Below, piece after piece: positions 1-8,688 of a DNA stretch of 64,000 nucleotides; the first letter of the stretch is position 1, and each line of letters begins with the position of its first letter. The stretch comes from an uncultured Sulfitobacter sp. GTDB lineage: Bacteria > Pseudomonadota > Alphaproteobacteria > Rhodobacterales > Rhodobacteraceae. Location of the stretch: assembly GCA_947502265.1 (NCBI GenBank), contig CANMZB010000008.1, positions 62,001-126,000 on the forward strand, written 5' to 3'. The notes below the pieces were generated by a model. That model was given only the letters and a program-made list of their open reading frames with translations. It did no database searches and was not told the origin of the DNA. Made by a program: the position numbers and the translations under genes.

Positions 1-257
1 CGCTGGCTTTTACTTGGCTCGAAGCGGGCCACATCAATACGCGCGGAAAGGCACGCGCCGCAGTCGGTGCAGGACGGGCGGTAAAGCACATTCTGGCTGC
101 GCCGGAATCCCTGTCCTGACAGGCTGTTGTTCAGCTTCTCGGCATTTCCACCCTGTAGTGCGGTGAACAGTTTGCGTTCCACGCGGCCCTCGAGATACGG
201 ACAGGGCTGTGGTGCCGTGACATAAAACTGGGGAGCGATGGGGAGCGAGTGGCGCAT
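1..257 (-). CDS. bpt: Leucyl/arginyl-tRNA-protein transferase, N-terminal part
   Basis: The gene runs off the left edge of the window, and only the first 85 codons are present. The visible protein begins [19 protein letters not shown]. It contains the conserved sequence around [15 protein letters not shown], typical of the N-end rule aminoacyl-tRNA-protein transferases (Bpt/Ate family) that move leucine or arginine from tRNA to the N terminus of target proteins and mark them for proteolysis. A GGAAG ribosome binding site lies 6 bases before the chosen ATG. The cysteine-rich N-terminal segment is the family hallmark. Whether it is a leucyl (Bpt) or arginyl (Ate) type cannot be settled from this fragment. 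Family assignment is confident. Confidence 0.9.
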   Translation of the reverse strand, partial: MRHSLPIAPQFYVTAPQPCPYLEGRVERKLFTALQGGNAEKLNNSLSGQGFRRSQNVLYRPSCTDCGACLSARIDVARFEPSKSQ

Positions 258-345
258 GAGTACTTCCGTGTAAGACAGCCCAGAGGATAGCGCGTAAGTC
301 GGGGCGCGCAAACTTTAATGTTCGGTAAGTGCGAAAAGTTGCACC

Positions 346-771
346 TTATGTCCTGCGGTTCAGCGCGACACTGCCCAGAACCAGATCGCTCACCCCCTGC
401 CGGCGTTCGGTGCTGCACATCAGCACCACGGATGCGATTTGTACCAATGGCACCGACCACGAAAGGCTGTAGCCCAAGGTGTGAAAGACGGCTGTCGGCA
501 GATCGAAGGGGCGATCATCGTTGCTGCGCAACTCAAGAGCAAAAAAGCGCATCCCCCATGTGGCAGAGCCGCGTGACAGGGTGATAACACGGTAGGCGAA
601 GCTGATAATGATGTAGAGCACAGGCAGGAAAAACAGCCCCGTGAAAGCGGTGAACGGTACCGCGAGGGCGGTGAGCATCGAAATGATCAGAACATCAACG
701 ACCCATGCCAACAGGCGTTTGGTCGGGACGCCGTCGTAAAATTCCGGGTTGAGAGCGGGATCGGGGATCAT
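346..771 (-). CDS. RDD family membrane protein
   Basis: A 141-residue protein beginning MIPDPALNPEFYDG. It has an RDD-domain pattern: a conserved arginine and acidic residues near KRLLAWVVDVLIISML, then hydrophobic segments at about residues 23-70, and a third near the C terminus. RDD proteins are small multi-pass inner-membrane proteins, mostly of unknown function; some are linked to ion exchange. The open frame continues upstream of this ATG, but the shorter start matches the usual family length. It lies 88 bases upstream of the aminoacyl-tRNA-protein transferase on the same strand and may be transcribed with it. Confidence 0.8.
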   Translation of the reverse strand: MIPDPALNPEFYDGVPTKRLLAWVVDVLIISMLTALAVPFTAFTGLFFLPVLYIIISFAYRVITLSRGSATWGMRFFALELRSNDDRPFDLPTAVFHTLGYSLSWSVPLVQIASVVLMCSTERRQGVSDLVLGSVALNRRT

Positions 772-859
772 GGCAGGCCTTTGGATACGGTGTCGGAGAA
801 GTAGAGAGGCCCACCCGATGTGGGAGGGCCAGGGGCCGGTGTCAACCCGGCCGGACCGG

Positions 860-1288
860 TCAGCTCTCGCTGGTGTCGGCGCTGCGCTTGGCGCGCTCGT
901 CCATGAAAGCATCGAACTCGGTCTTGTCTTTCGCTTCGCGCAGACGTTCGAGGAAGCTCTCGAAGCTGCCCTGCTCTTCTTCAAGACGGCGCAGGGTGTC
1001 GGCCTTGTAGGCGTCGAAGGTGCTGTTACCGGTCGGACGACCCATGGCAAAGCTTTGACGGCTACGTCGCGCACATGAGCGGGTGGAAGATGAAAACATA
1101 CGTTTGCTCCATATCATATACGCCAGCAGGGCCAGACCTGCGGGCCAGAAAAAGATGAACCCCAGCACCATGGCGGCGATCCAGGCGCCTTTGCCGCGCG
1201 CATCGAGCCAATCTTCGGCTTTCCCGAACCAGTTGCGGCTGGCGGCGGCGCGTGAGGGGTAAGAAGCGGTGTCAGTCAGTGTGGCCAT
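860..1288 (-). CDS. DUF2852 domain protein
   Basis: A 142-residue protein starting MATLTDTASYPSR, with AGAGG upstream of the start. One clear transmembrane segment (about residues 33-56, around AWIAAMVLGFIFFWPAGLAL) is followed by a charged, probably helical, cytoplasmic tail rich in E, K and R. This is the layout of DUF2852, a family common in Rhizobiales and Rhodobacterales with no known function. The gene is divergent from glnE, and the 240 bp between the two hold two near-identical palindromes, so its expression is probably under specific control. A longer in-frame start exists about 31 codons upstream but has poorer support. Confidence 0.75.
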   Translation of the reverse strand: MATLTDTASYPSRAAASRNWFGKAEDWLDARGKGAWIAAMVLGFIFFWPAGLALLAYMIWSKRMFSSSTRSCARRSRQSFAMGRPTGNSTFDAYKADTLRRLEEEQGSFESFLERLREAKDKTEFDAFMDERAKRSADTSES

Positions 1289-1355
1289 ATCGGTCCTCTT
1301 GTGCGTGGCGGTGTGCTGCCGCCGGAGGTGGGGCGCTGCACCGGAGAAAGGATCA

Positions 1356-1374
1356 ATGTAAATTCCCTTCACAT
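1356..1374. promoter_or_regulatory. Palindromic operator candidate, copy 1
   Basis: ATGTAAA, five bases, then TTCACAT: an inverted repeat with one mismatch, matching the architecture of the copy at 1414-1432. The two centres are 58 bp apart. It lies in the divergent region between the DUF2852 gene and glnE. The regulator is unknown. Confidence 0.45.
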
Positions 1375-1413
1375 CACTCAATTTGGGGAGGATCGGTGAA
1401 ATTGCAAGACTTT

Positions 1414-1432
1414 ATGTAAATGGCGTTTACAT
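1414..1432. promoter_or_regulatory. Palindromic operator candidate, copy 2
   Basis: ATGTAAA, five bases, TTTACAT: a perfect 7-bp inverted repeat with a 5-bp spacer. It repeats the half-sites found at 1356-1374. Its position, about 100 bp before glnE and about 125 bp before the DUF2852 start, suits a dimeric repressor or activator. Confidence 0.5.
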
Positions 1433-1528
1433 TTTCTTGAAAGTATATTTGTTATCAGTGAGTTGAGGTGGCGAAATAATTGCGCAACATGTATTGACGG
1501 GAGCAGGGAGTTCCCGCAACTCTGACAC

Positions 1529-4330
1529 ATGCAGGAAAAAACGCTTTGCCAACTGATCACACGCGCTCCACGCCATACGGCACCTCCCGACGCGGGTTTG
1601 CCGCTTGAGGCATTCGATGCGGGGCTGCACGATTTGTTGGCGGGCACGGCTGCACTTTCGCCCTATCTTGGCGGGCTGATAACGCGCGAGGCGGATTGGC
1701 TTCAGGAGGCGGTTGACGCACCCCAGGCGGCTTTGGCCGCGTTGATCGCCGCGCCTGTGGAAATGCAGGCAGATACATTGGCGGCCGGGCTGCGCCAGGG
1801 CAAGCGGCGTGTGGCGCTGTTGGCGGGGCTGGCCGATCTGGGCGGCGCGTGGAGCCTTGAAGACGTCACCGGCGCGCTGACCGGCTTTGCCGATGCGGCC
1901 ACGCAGGCCGCATTGCGTGTGGGTGTCGCGGCCCAGATAAAACGTGGCAAGATGCCCGGCCTTATGGAAGAGGATGCCTTGAGCGCAGGCGGTATGACCG
2001 TTCTTGCCATGGGCAAAATGGGCGCGGGCGAGCTTAACTATTCCTCCGACATCGACCTGATTTGCCTTTTCGACGAAAGCCGTTTTGATCCGGCCGACTT
2101 TCAGGAGGCGCGCACGGGTTTTATCAAGGCGACCCGCGCCATGGCCGCAAGCCTGAGCGAGATCACCGCCGACGGTTACGTGTTCCGCACCGATCTGCGC
2201 CTGCGCCCCGATCCCGCCGTTACGCCCGTGTGTATCGGGCTGGTCGCGGCAGAGCGGTATTACGAGAGCCTTGGCCGCACATGGGAGCGCGCGGCCTATA
2301 TCAAGGCGCGGCCCTGCGCGGGCGATCTGGAGGTCGGGGCCGGGTTTCTTGAGACCTTGCGCCCGTTTGTGTGGCGCAGGCATCTGGATTTTGCCGCCAT
2401 TCAGGACGCCCACGACATGCGGCTGGCGATCCGCGAACACAAGGGGCTTGGCGGGCCGATCACCTTGCCGGGCCACAATATGAAGCTGGGGCGCGGTGGC
2501 ATCCGCGAGATCGAGTTTTTCACGCAAACCCGCCAATTGATTGCAGGCGGGCGCGATCCGGATTTGCGGGTGCGCCCCACCAAAGAGGGGCTTGCCGTGC
2601 TGGCGCGCAAGGACTGGGTGCCGGATGCGATTGCCGAGACGTTGGCCGATCACTACACTTTCCACCGCACGGTCGAACACCGGCTTCAGATGGTACAGGA
2701 CGCACAGACCCACACGCTTCCCCATTCGGCGGAAAACATGGCCCGGATTGCCGCGATGATGGATATGGATCAAAGCGCGCTGGAAGCGGAACTGCACACG
2801 CGCCTCGGCGCTGTTCACGAGATTACCGAAGGCTTTTTTGCCGGAAGCCGCACCCCCAAAACCGCACCGCAAAGCGATCACAGCTTTGATACAGCCGTGT
2901 TGGAGCGCTGGCCAAACTATCCGGCACTCCGGTCCGGGCGCGCGGCGGAGCTTTTTGCGCGGCTCAAGCCCGCGTTGCTGGCGCAGTTGGCGCGGGCGGA
3001 TAAACCGGACGAGGCATTACTTGCGTTTGACGGGTTTCTCGCAGGGCTTCCGGCGGGGGTACAGCTTTTTTCCCTACTTGAAGCTAATCCGCAGCTGGCT
3101 GATTTATTGATCACTATCGTCTCTGTGTCGTCAAAGCTAGCAACGCATCTGTCGCGCAATGCGCAGGTATTCGATGCGGTGATCGGCGGTGATTTCTTTG
3201 CCGACTGGCCGGGGCAGGCGGCGCTGGAAGAGGCATTGCGCACGCGGCTCGAAGGGATGGATGATTACGAAGCGCAGCTTGATAGCACGCGGGCATGGGC
3301 GCGCGAATGGCACTTTCGCATCGGTGTGCATCACCTGCGCGGGCTGGTTGGCGCCGCACAGGCGGGGACGCAGTACAATGATCTGGCGCGCGCGGTGGTG
3401 TGCGCGCTCTGGCCGGTGGTGATTGCGCATTTTTCCCGCCGCCATGGCCCGCCGCCGGGAAACGGCGCTGTGATCCTTGGCATGGGCTCTCTTGGCGCGG
3501 GGCAACTGACGGCGCAATCCGATCTCGACATGATCGTGATTTACGATCCCGACGGGGCGGAAGCATCGGAGGGCAAGCGCCCGCTGGCGACGCGGCAGTA
3601 CTACGCGCGACTGACACAAGCGATGATTACCGCGATGAGCGCGCCCATGTCGCAGGGGCGGCTGTACGAGGTGGATCTGCGGCTGCGTCCGTCCGGCAAC
3701 AAAGGGCCAGTGGCGACCAGTCTGGAATCATTTCGCAGTTACCAGCGCGAAGAGGCATGGGTATGGGAGCATCTGGCGCTTACCCGTGCGCAGGTGATCA
3801 CCGGGCCACAGGCGCTTGCGCGCGCTGTTGAAGAGCTGCGGGTCGAGATCCTTGAGCGGCCGCGCGATGCGGGCGACGTTGCGACGCAAACGGCACAGAT
3901 GCGCGGGCGCATCGCGGCGGCAAAATCCCCCGACGGTGTGCTCGATGCCAAGATCGGCGCAGGACGGCTTCAGGACATCGAGCTGTTTGCACAGGCCGGT
4001 TCCCTGATTGGCGGGGTCACGGCGCGTGATATTCCCGCCGGAATCGCAGCGGCGCAAAAGGCCGGGCTGATCGACAGTGCGGGAGCGGCGACGCTCGGGG
4101 ATGCCTATGCCCGGATGTGGGCGCTACAGGCCGCATCGCGCTTGCTGTCGGGGCAGGTGGTCCAGATCGAGGCCCTGCGCGAGGCGGGACAGGGTTTTCT
4201 GATCCGCGCCGTGGCGCTACACCCCGATACCGACACCACCGCCGATCTTGAGGCACAGCTGGGCCGGATCACGGCACAGGCGGATACCATCATCACGGCG
4301 GCACTGGGCAGCGCAAAGGAAAACCCATGA
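1529..4330 (+). CDS. glnE: Bifunctional glutamine synthetase adenylyltransferase/adenylyl-removing enzyme
   Basis: A 933-residue cytoplasmic enzyme that adds AMP to, and removes it from, glutamine synthetase, tuning ammonia assimilation in response to PII. Both nucleotidyltransferase domains are visible. The first has the motif GAGELNYSSDID at residues 165-176, in the half known to remove AMP. The second has GSLGAGQLTAQSDLD at 653-667, in the half known to add it. Both carry the metal-binding D-x-D pair. Length and domain order match the family. The ribosome binding site is weak (CAGGGAG lies rather far upstream), so the exact start is less certain than the rest. The stop overlaps the next gene by 4 bases. 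Confidence 0.96.
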   Translation: MQEKTLCQLITRAPRHTAPPDAGLPLEAFDAGLHDLLAGTAALSPYLGGLITREADWLQEAVDAPQAALAALIAAPVEMQADTLAAGLRQGKRRVALLAGLADLGGAWSLEDVTGALTGFADAATQAALRVGVAAQIKRGKMPGLMEEDALSAGGMTVLAMGKMGAGELNYSSDIDLICLFDESRFDPADFQEARTGFIKATRAMAASLSEITADGYVFRTDLRLRPDPAVTPVCIGLVAAERYYESLGRTWERAAYIKARPCAGDLEVGAGFLETLRPFVWRRHLDFAAIQDAHDMRLAIREHKGLGGPITLPGHNMKLGRGGIREIEFFTQTRQLIAGGRDPDLRVRPTKEGLAVLARKDWVPDAIAETLADHYTFHRTVEHRLQMVQDAQTHTLPHSAENMARIAAMMDMDQSALEAELHTRLGAVHEITEGFFAGSRTPKTAPQSDHSFDTAVLERWPNYPALRSGRAAELFARLKPALLAQLARADKPDEALLAFDGFLAGLPAGVQLFSLLEANPQLADLLITIVSVSSKLATHLSRNAQVFDAVIGGDFFADWPGQAALEEALRTRLEGMDDYEAQLDSTRAWAREWHFRIGVHHLRGLVGAAQAGTQYNDLARAVVCALWPVVIAHFSRRHGPPPGNGAVILGMGSLGAGQLTAQSDLDMIVIYDPDGAEASEGKRPLATRQYYARLTQAMITAMSAPMSQGRLYEVDLRLRPSGNKGPVATSLESFRSYQREEAWVWEHLALTRAQVITGPQALARAVEELRVEILERPRDAGDVATQTAQMRGRIAAAKSPDGVLDAKIGAGRLQDIELFAQAGSLIGGVTARDIPAGIAAAQKAGLIDSAGAATLGDAYARMWALQAASRLLSGQVVQIEALREAGQGFLIRAVALHPDTDTTADLEAQLGRITAQADTIITAALGSAKENP

Positions 4331-4599
4331 GCACAAAAGGTACTCCCGATGATCCCAAAGGCCTTATTTACGAGGCTTACCGGATAGAAGGCATCACCAA
4401 ACCGCAATGCCGGGCGATCTTTTTCGACTGGGTGCTGAGCGTCGAGACAGATCGCGACAGCCGCGCGCGCCTGCGTACCCTGTTGGAAGAACACGGGCAG
4501 GACGGCGCGCATCCGATGACCGAGGTAATGACGGAAGGCCTGCATGGTATTGCGACCCCGCACCGCAGGGGCGGTTGGCGCAGCCGCAAGCGCGACTGA
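4327..4599 (+). CDS. Small conserved hypothetical protein downstream of glnE
   Basis: A 90-residue soluble protein (begins MSTKGTPDDPKGLIYEAYRI) whose ATG overlaps the glnE stop as ATGA, so it is probably translationally coupled. It has no signal peptide or membrane segment. The central part (about 12-50) is acidic and helical with a conserved-looking FFDWVLSVE stretch, and the C terminus is basic. I recognise no domain. The tight coupling suggests a role linked to GlnE or simply shared expression; I infer no function. Confidence 0.7.
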   Translation: MSTKGTPDDPKGLIYEAYRIEGITKPQCRAIFFDWVLSVETDRDSRARLRTLLEEHGQDGAHPMTEVMTEGLHGIATPHRRGGWRSRKRD

Positions 4600-4639
4600 G
4601 GAGGCTACCTCGATTGAACAGATTTTCCCGAAACCGCTA

Positions 4640-4660
4640 TTCCTGTTAATATAACAGGAA
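4640..4660. repeat. Perfect 9-bp inverted repeat
   Basis: TTCCTGTTA, three bases, TAACAGGAA. It lies between the small gene after glnE and the broken lipoprotein gene. There is no T tract, so an operator is as likely as a transcript-end hairpin. Confidence 0.4.
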
Positions 4661-4773
4661 ATACCGCCGATTTGCGCCGGATTCTTCGCGATTTTATCTA
4701 AAATCTGCCGCAGTCCGGCGTGAGGTTCATCTCATAACCAAAAAAATGGTCTGATGGCCTTTCGGAGAACGGG

Positions 4774-5448
4774 ATGAAGCTGATCAAACTTGCCTCTGCC
4801 CTCGGCCTTGCCTTTGCCCTGTCGGCTTGCGGTTCTGCCGATATGGTAACCCGTGACGCGCCGTTCAGCATGCGCACAGAGCCCCGGACAGTTAAACTTC
4901 ATAGACACACCGCGTTCGGCTCAAGCCGTGAGCGGGCAGCGGCTGCTTCCCGAAGAGATCATGCAAAAGATCAACGTGGCGCAGATCAATGTGCTCGCCC
5001 CCGACAGCCTGACCGTGGCGGAGGCCAACTGGTATTATCCGGGCAGCGATATCGTGTGGGGCGAAGACCCGATCGGTGACCGCCACGCGCAGGTTGCGCA
5101 CATTCTTCAGGACGCTCTGGGCGCGGGTAGCAGGCGTTTCAGGGTCCGGTCCCGATCACCCTTGATGTCGAGATCGAGCGGTTTCACGCGCTGACCGAAA
5201 AGGCCCGTTATACCGTAGGCGGCACGCCCAGCATCCGTTTCAAGACGCAACTGCGCGATGCGCTGCCAGGCAATGCGCTGACTGATGTTACGGTTGTGCG
5301 GGCCGATCTGGATGCCTTTGGCGGCCAGCAGGCCATTGTGGCCAAAACCCGAAGCCTGACGCAAAAGGTCCGCATCAGCAACCACATCGCCAAAGTGATC
5401 CGTCAGCAATTGGTACAACCGGGCGGCCACAAAAACGCGCTTCTGTGA
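4774..5448 (+). pseudogene. Lipoprotein gene of unknown function, broken by two frameshifts
   Basis: The N terminus (MKLIKLASALGLAFALSACG) is a classic lipoprotein signal with a lipobox at LSAC. The reading frame then shifts twice. Up to about 4875 frame 1 is coding. From there to about 5140 the conserved sequence (for example YYPGSDIVWGEDPIGDRHAQ) is in frame 2, an apparent one-base gain. From about 5140 to the stop at 5446-5448 it returns to frame 1, an apparent one-base loss at a TTC-CAG junction, and reads RFHALTEKARYTVGG and onward. Joined, the pieces give about 224 residues resembling a small Rhodobacteraceae lipoprotein family (DUF6778-like, from memory). As it stands the protein stops at 5079. 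It is either a recent pseudogene or carries two sequencing errors. Confidence 0.75.
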
Positions 5449-5514
5449 TTCTTCCAGCTTGTTAACAAAATCTTACCTTTCCCTTACCTCGGGAACAGAC
5501 TAGGGAAGGGCGCT

Positions 5515-6726
5515 ATGACAGCGCCCTTTTCAGTATCTCACCCGCTCCCCGTCGTCCGGCTTATGCCCAAGGCCAACGCCCGTGCCATCCGGCATGGCGC
5601 GCCGTGGGTTTACGCCAACGAACTCGTCACCGACCGCCGCACCAAGGGGCTTGCCCCCGGTGCCATCGCGGTTCTTGAGGACAGTTTGCGCCAGCCTTTG
5701 GGCGTCGTGACGGTCAACCCCGTATCGAAAATCATCGGTCGCATGCTGGATAGCGATCCCGCAGCGGTGATTGATCAGGCGTGGATGGCCGCGCGCCTGC
5801 GCCGCGCGCTGGCTCTGCGTGAGCGGTTGTTCGATGCCCCGTACTACCGGCTTGTCCACGCCGAAGCCGACGGCCTGCCCGGTGTGATCATCGACCGCTT
5901 TGGCGATACAATGGTGATTCAGCCGAACGCGGCGTGGTCCGATGCTCTGATCGAGCCGCTGACAGCGGCATTGATCGAGGTGACAGGGGCCAAAAACGTG
6001 CTGAAAAACGCCAGCGGGCGGACACGTGCCCTTGAGGGGCTGGACGATGTCAGTGCTGTGCTGGCAGGCACCGCACCCGATTCTGCCGTGCCGGTGGAAA
6101 TGAATGGCGCGACTTATCTGGCCGATCTGACCGGCGGTCAGAAAACCGGCATTTTCTACGACCAGCGGCCCAACCACGCTTTTGTCGCCTCTATGGCGCG
6201 CGGGGCGCGGGTGCTGGATGTGTTCTCTCATGTCGGCGGCTTTGGTCTTGCGGCGATTGCGGGCGGTGCCTCCTCGGTCTTGTGCGTTGACGGATCCGCG
6301 CCTGCCTTGGCGCTGGCCGAACAGGGTGCTGCTGCGATGGGCGTGAGCGACAAGCTGACAATCCGGCAGGGCGATGCTTTTGACGTGCTGACGGCATTGC
6401 GCGCCGAGGGTGCGGAATTTGATATTGTGATCTGTGATCCACCGGCCTTTGCGCCTGCAAAGCCTGCACTTGAAGCGGGGCTGCGCGCCTATGAGCGGCT
6501 CGCACGGCTGGCGGCACCTCTGGTGGCCGAGGGCGGTGTTTTGGGTCTTTGTTCGTGTTCCCACGCGGCGGATCTGACACAGTTTCGCACCGCGTCAATC
6601 CGTGGGATCGGGCGCGCAGGGCGCAGACCGTCGCTGATCCACAGCGGTGCGGCGGGGCCGGATCATCCGCAATTGCCACAGCTTGCCGAAAGCGGTTACC
6701 TCAAGTCGCTGTTTTTCCACGTCTGA
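5515..6726 (+). CDS. RlmI-type 23S rRNA (cytosine-C5) methyltransferase
   Basis: A 403-residue protein with an N-terminal PUA-like domain (about 10-85, with HGAPWVYANEL) and a C-terminal class I SAM-dependent methyltransferase fold. Visible motifs are FYDQRPNHAF before the SAM site, VLDVFSHVGGFGLAAIAGG as the glycine-rich SAM loop (about residues 235-253), a VCDPPAF motif (about 306-313) and LCSCSH, which holds the catalytic cysteine typical of RlmI-like m5C methyltransferases. The family methylates 23S rRNA; the exact target base is inferred. The stop codon directly abuts the ATG of the next gene, so the two are probably co-expressed. Confidence 0.85.
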   Translation: MTAPFSVSHPLPVVRLMPKANARAIRHGAPWVYANELVTDRRTKGLAPGAIAVLEDSLRQPLGVVTVNPVSKIIGRMLDSDPAAVIDQAWMAARLRRALALRERLFDAPYYRLVHAEADGLPGVIIDRFGDTMVIQPNAAWSDALIEPLTAALIEVTGAKNVLKNASGRTRALEGLDDVSAVLAGTAPDSAVPVEMNGATYLADLTGGQKTGIFYDQRPNHAFVASMARGARVLDVFSHVGGFGLAAIAGGASSVLCVDGSAPALALAEQGAAAMGVSDKLTIRQGDAFDVLTALRAEGAEFDIVICDPPAFAPAKPALEAGLRAYERLARLAAPLVAEGGVLGLCSCSHAADLTQFRTASIRGIGRAGRRPSLIHSGAAGPDHPQLPQLAESGYLKSLFFHV

Positions 6727-7284
6727 ATGAAGCTGTTGCTCGATGCCTGTGTGATCTACCCGACGGTCATGCGCGAGATGCTGTTGGGGGTGGCGCGCGC
6801 AGGTGGCTTTACGCCCCTGTGGTCGGCGCGAATCCTCGAAGAATGGGCGCGTGCAGCGCGCAAGATCGGTCCCGACGGCGAAGCACAGGCACGCGCCGAG
6901 ATCACAATGCTGGGCGTTGCCTTTCCAAAAGCGGTCATAGCCCCGCATCCGGGGCTGGAGGCGCGGCTGTGGCTGCCGGATGCCAATGACATCCATGTTC
7001 TTGCCGCTGCGGTGGCGGGCAATGCGGACGGCATCATCACAATGAACGCCAAGGATTTTCCGCGCGGTATTCTTGCGGAAGAGGGGCTAAGCCGGAACGA
7101 CCCCGATGTATTTCTGCTAGGGCATTGGCAGGCGGACCCAGCGCGCGTGGCAGATGTGGGACAGGCGGTTCTGGCACAGGCGCGCAGGCTTTCGGGTGCG
7201 GATTGGACAATGCGCGCTTTGATGAAGAAAGCCCGCCTGCCGCGATTGGGGAAAGCGTTGAGCGAAGTTGACCCAGTAGATTAA
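6727..7284 (+). CDS. PIN-domain protein
   Basis: A 185-residue protein beginning MKLLLDACVIYPTVMREML. The N-terminal aspartate (D6), the DANDIHVLAAAV segment near residue 89 and the DGIITMNAKDF segment near 105 are the spaced acidic residues of a PIN nuclease fold. Many PIN proteins are VapC toxins, but this one has no adjacent antitoxin gene and starts immediately after the methyltransferase stop codon with no gap. It is more likely a chromosomal RNA-processing or unassigned PIN protein than a toxin. It ends 22 bp from the convergent M48 protease gene. Confidence 0.75.
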   Translation: MKLLLDACVIYPTVMREMLLGVARAGGFTPLWSARILEEWARAARKIGPDGEAQARAEITMLGVAFPKAVIAPHPGLEARLWLPDANDIHVLAAAVAGNADGIITMNAKDFPRGILAEEGLSRNDPDVFLLGHWQADPARVADVGQAVLAQARRLSGADWTMRALMKKARLPRLGKALSEVDPVD

Positions 7285-7306
7285 CTTAACCCTTCAAGGC
7301 GTTGAT

Positions 7307-7990
7307 TTACCTATCCCATTTAGATTTCAAAGTACTGAGCGCGGCAATGCGCTCTTCGGTCTTCGGGTGGCTCAACAGCCACGCGGGCGCGCGCCCGCCA
7401 CCGGATTTTGTCAGCGCATCAAGCTTGCGAAACAGCGAGATCTGCGGCGCGATGCCAATGCCCGCCTTTGTCAGTAGCGCCGCCGCATAGGCGTCTGCTT
7501 CGTATTCATCGCTGCGCGACAATTTCGCCGCGAGCATCGTCGTCAGCGTGTTTGCCAGCCAGATCCCGATACCGGGGATAAAGCGACCCAGCACCATGCC
7601 CAAAGCCGCGCGCATGGCGTTCTGGCCTGAGAAATCAATCATCCGGCGGCGTGAATGGCCAAGCGCCACATGTCCCAGCTCATGTGCGATCACCGATGCC
7701 AGCTCCTCGGCGGTGACCTCACCCGCGCGAAATTTGTTATAAAATCCGCGCGTTATGAAAATGCGCCCGTCAGGGGCCGCCAGCCCGTTTACCGGTTCGA
7801 TTTCGTAGATGTGGACCTTGATCCGCGGCAGATCCAGCGCGCGGGCCATTTGTGCGCTCATGTGTTGCAGCGTCGGATCGGCCAGCACTGTCGACTTGGC
7901 ATCAAGCTCCTTGCCCGTGCGCCACACGGAAAAGCGATACATCGCGAGGCCGTAAAGCACGGCGAGGAGAATGGGCAGAACACGGATCAT
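7307..7990 (-). CDS. M48 family metalloprotease
   Basis: A 227-residue protein with one N-terminal hydrophobic helix (about 2-20), which anchors it in the inner membrane or acts as an uncleaved signal. The zinc-protease motif HELGH is at residues 103-107, and a third ligand is expected at E164 within DEYEADAYAA. The C-terminal part has LLSHPKTEERIAAL, typical of M48 (HtpX/BepA-like) peptidases involved in envelope protein quality control. Upstream in-frame codons exist, but MIRVLPIL gives the normal family start. Its ribosome binding site is weak, so the start is moderately sure. Confidence 0.88.
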   Translation of the reverse strand: MIRVLPILLAVLYGLAMYRFSVWRTGKELDAKSTVLADPTLQHMSAQMARALDLPRIKVHIYEIEPVNGLAAPDGRIFITRGFYNKFRAGEVTAEELASVIAHELGHVALGHSRRRMIDFSGQNAMRAALGMVLGRFIPGIGIWLANTLTTMLAAKLSRSDEYEADAYAAALLTKAGIGIAPQISLFRKLDALTKSGGGRAPAWLLSHPKTEERIAALSTLKSKWDR

Positions 7991-8115
7991 ACAGATCAAT
8001 ATGGGGAAGAAACGCCGCAGGGCAAGCGGCGAGCGGTGAAATGCGCAGTGGTTTCCCGAAATACAGGCGTTTCCCAAAATCCGGGGCGCTCTAATGTGCC
8101 CCGGAAGAAGATGGA

Positions 8116-8544
8116 TCAGACCAGTTGTGCGTCCATCGTTATTTCCGCCGTCATCAGCTTGGAAATCGGGCAATTTTCCTTGGCGGCTTTTGCCGCTTCG
8201 GCGAATTGCTCTGCGGTGGCATTTGGAATGCCGGCTTTCACGTCCAGATGGATTTTGGGAATGTGGAAGCCGCCGTCTTTTTGCGCCAGATGCACGGTTG
8301 CCTGTGTGTCGATACTGTCGGCGACAAGGTCGTAATCTTCAAGGATCATCGAGAGCGCCATGGAAAAGCATGAGGCATGCGCCGCGCCGATAAGTTCTTC
8401 GGGATTGGTCCCTTTGGCATCTTCAAAGCGGGTGTTGAACCCGTAAGGTTGTGCGCTCAATACGCCCGTTTCGGTGGAAATGGTGCCTTTGCCTTCTTTG
8501 AGGTTGCCAGCCCAATGTGCGAAACCTGTTTTCTTGATATCCAT
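8116..8544 (-). CDS. OsmC family peroxiredoxin
   Basis: A 142-residue protein with the OsmC/Ohr fold. The reactive cysteines are C59 in AAHASCFSMAL and C125 in KENCPISKLM. Members reduce organic hydroperoxides in the cytoplasm with the cysteine pair as redox centre. The length fits OsmC rather than the slightly different Ohr, and the motif order matches. The start MDIKKTGFAHWAG is the natural family start, although the frame stays open further upstream. It sits as a single gene between the M48 protease and the VWA protein. Confidence 0.9.
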   Translation of the reverse strand: MDIKKTGFAHWAGNLKEGKGTISTETGVLSAQPYGFNTRFEDAKGTNPEELIGAAHASCFSMALSMILEDYDLVADSIDTQATVHLAQKDGGFHIPKIHLDVKAGIPNATAEQFAEAAKAAKENCPISKLMTAEITMDAQLV

Positions 8545-8615
8545 GAAATATTCTCCCTGTGTTATGTATTGCCTAGGGCAACGCAGGGGGCGCAGCGTAA
8601 GTTCCGACATCACGG

Positions 8616-8651
8616 GAAAAATGGATCGTACACCTGTTTTGCGTACGATCC
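8616..8651 (-). terminator. Intrinsic terminator of the VWA operon
   Basis: A perfect 9-bp stem (GGATCGTAC / GTACGATCC) with an 11-base loop. On the minus strand it is followed by ATTTTTC. It lies about 40 bp beyond the VWA gene stop. Confidence 0.75.
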
Positions 8652-8688
8652 CGGTGGCGCGCGGCTTTGCTATTTTAAAGAGCGAGAA

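Noticed and set aside
1427..2881. A long open frame (484 codons) on the minus strand
   Set aside because: It lies wholly opposite glnE, has low-complexity arginine/glycine/alanine composition and no motif. It is an antisense shadow of GC-rich codon use.
6727..7284. A VapBC-type toxin-antitoxin system with the PIN protein as toxin
   Set aside because: No small antitoxin frame lies upstream; the PIN gene starts directly at the stop of a methyltransferase gene, and it is longer than most VapC toxins.
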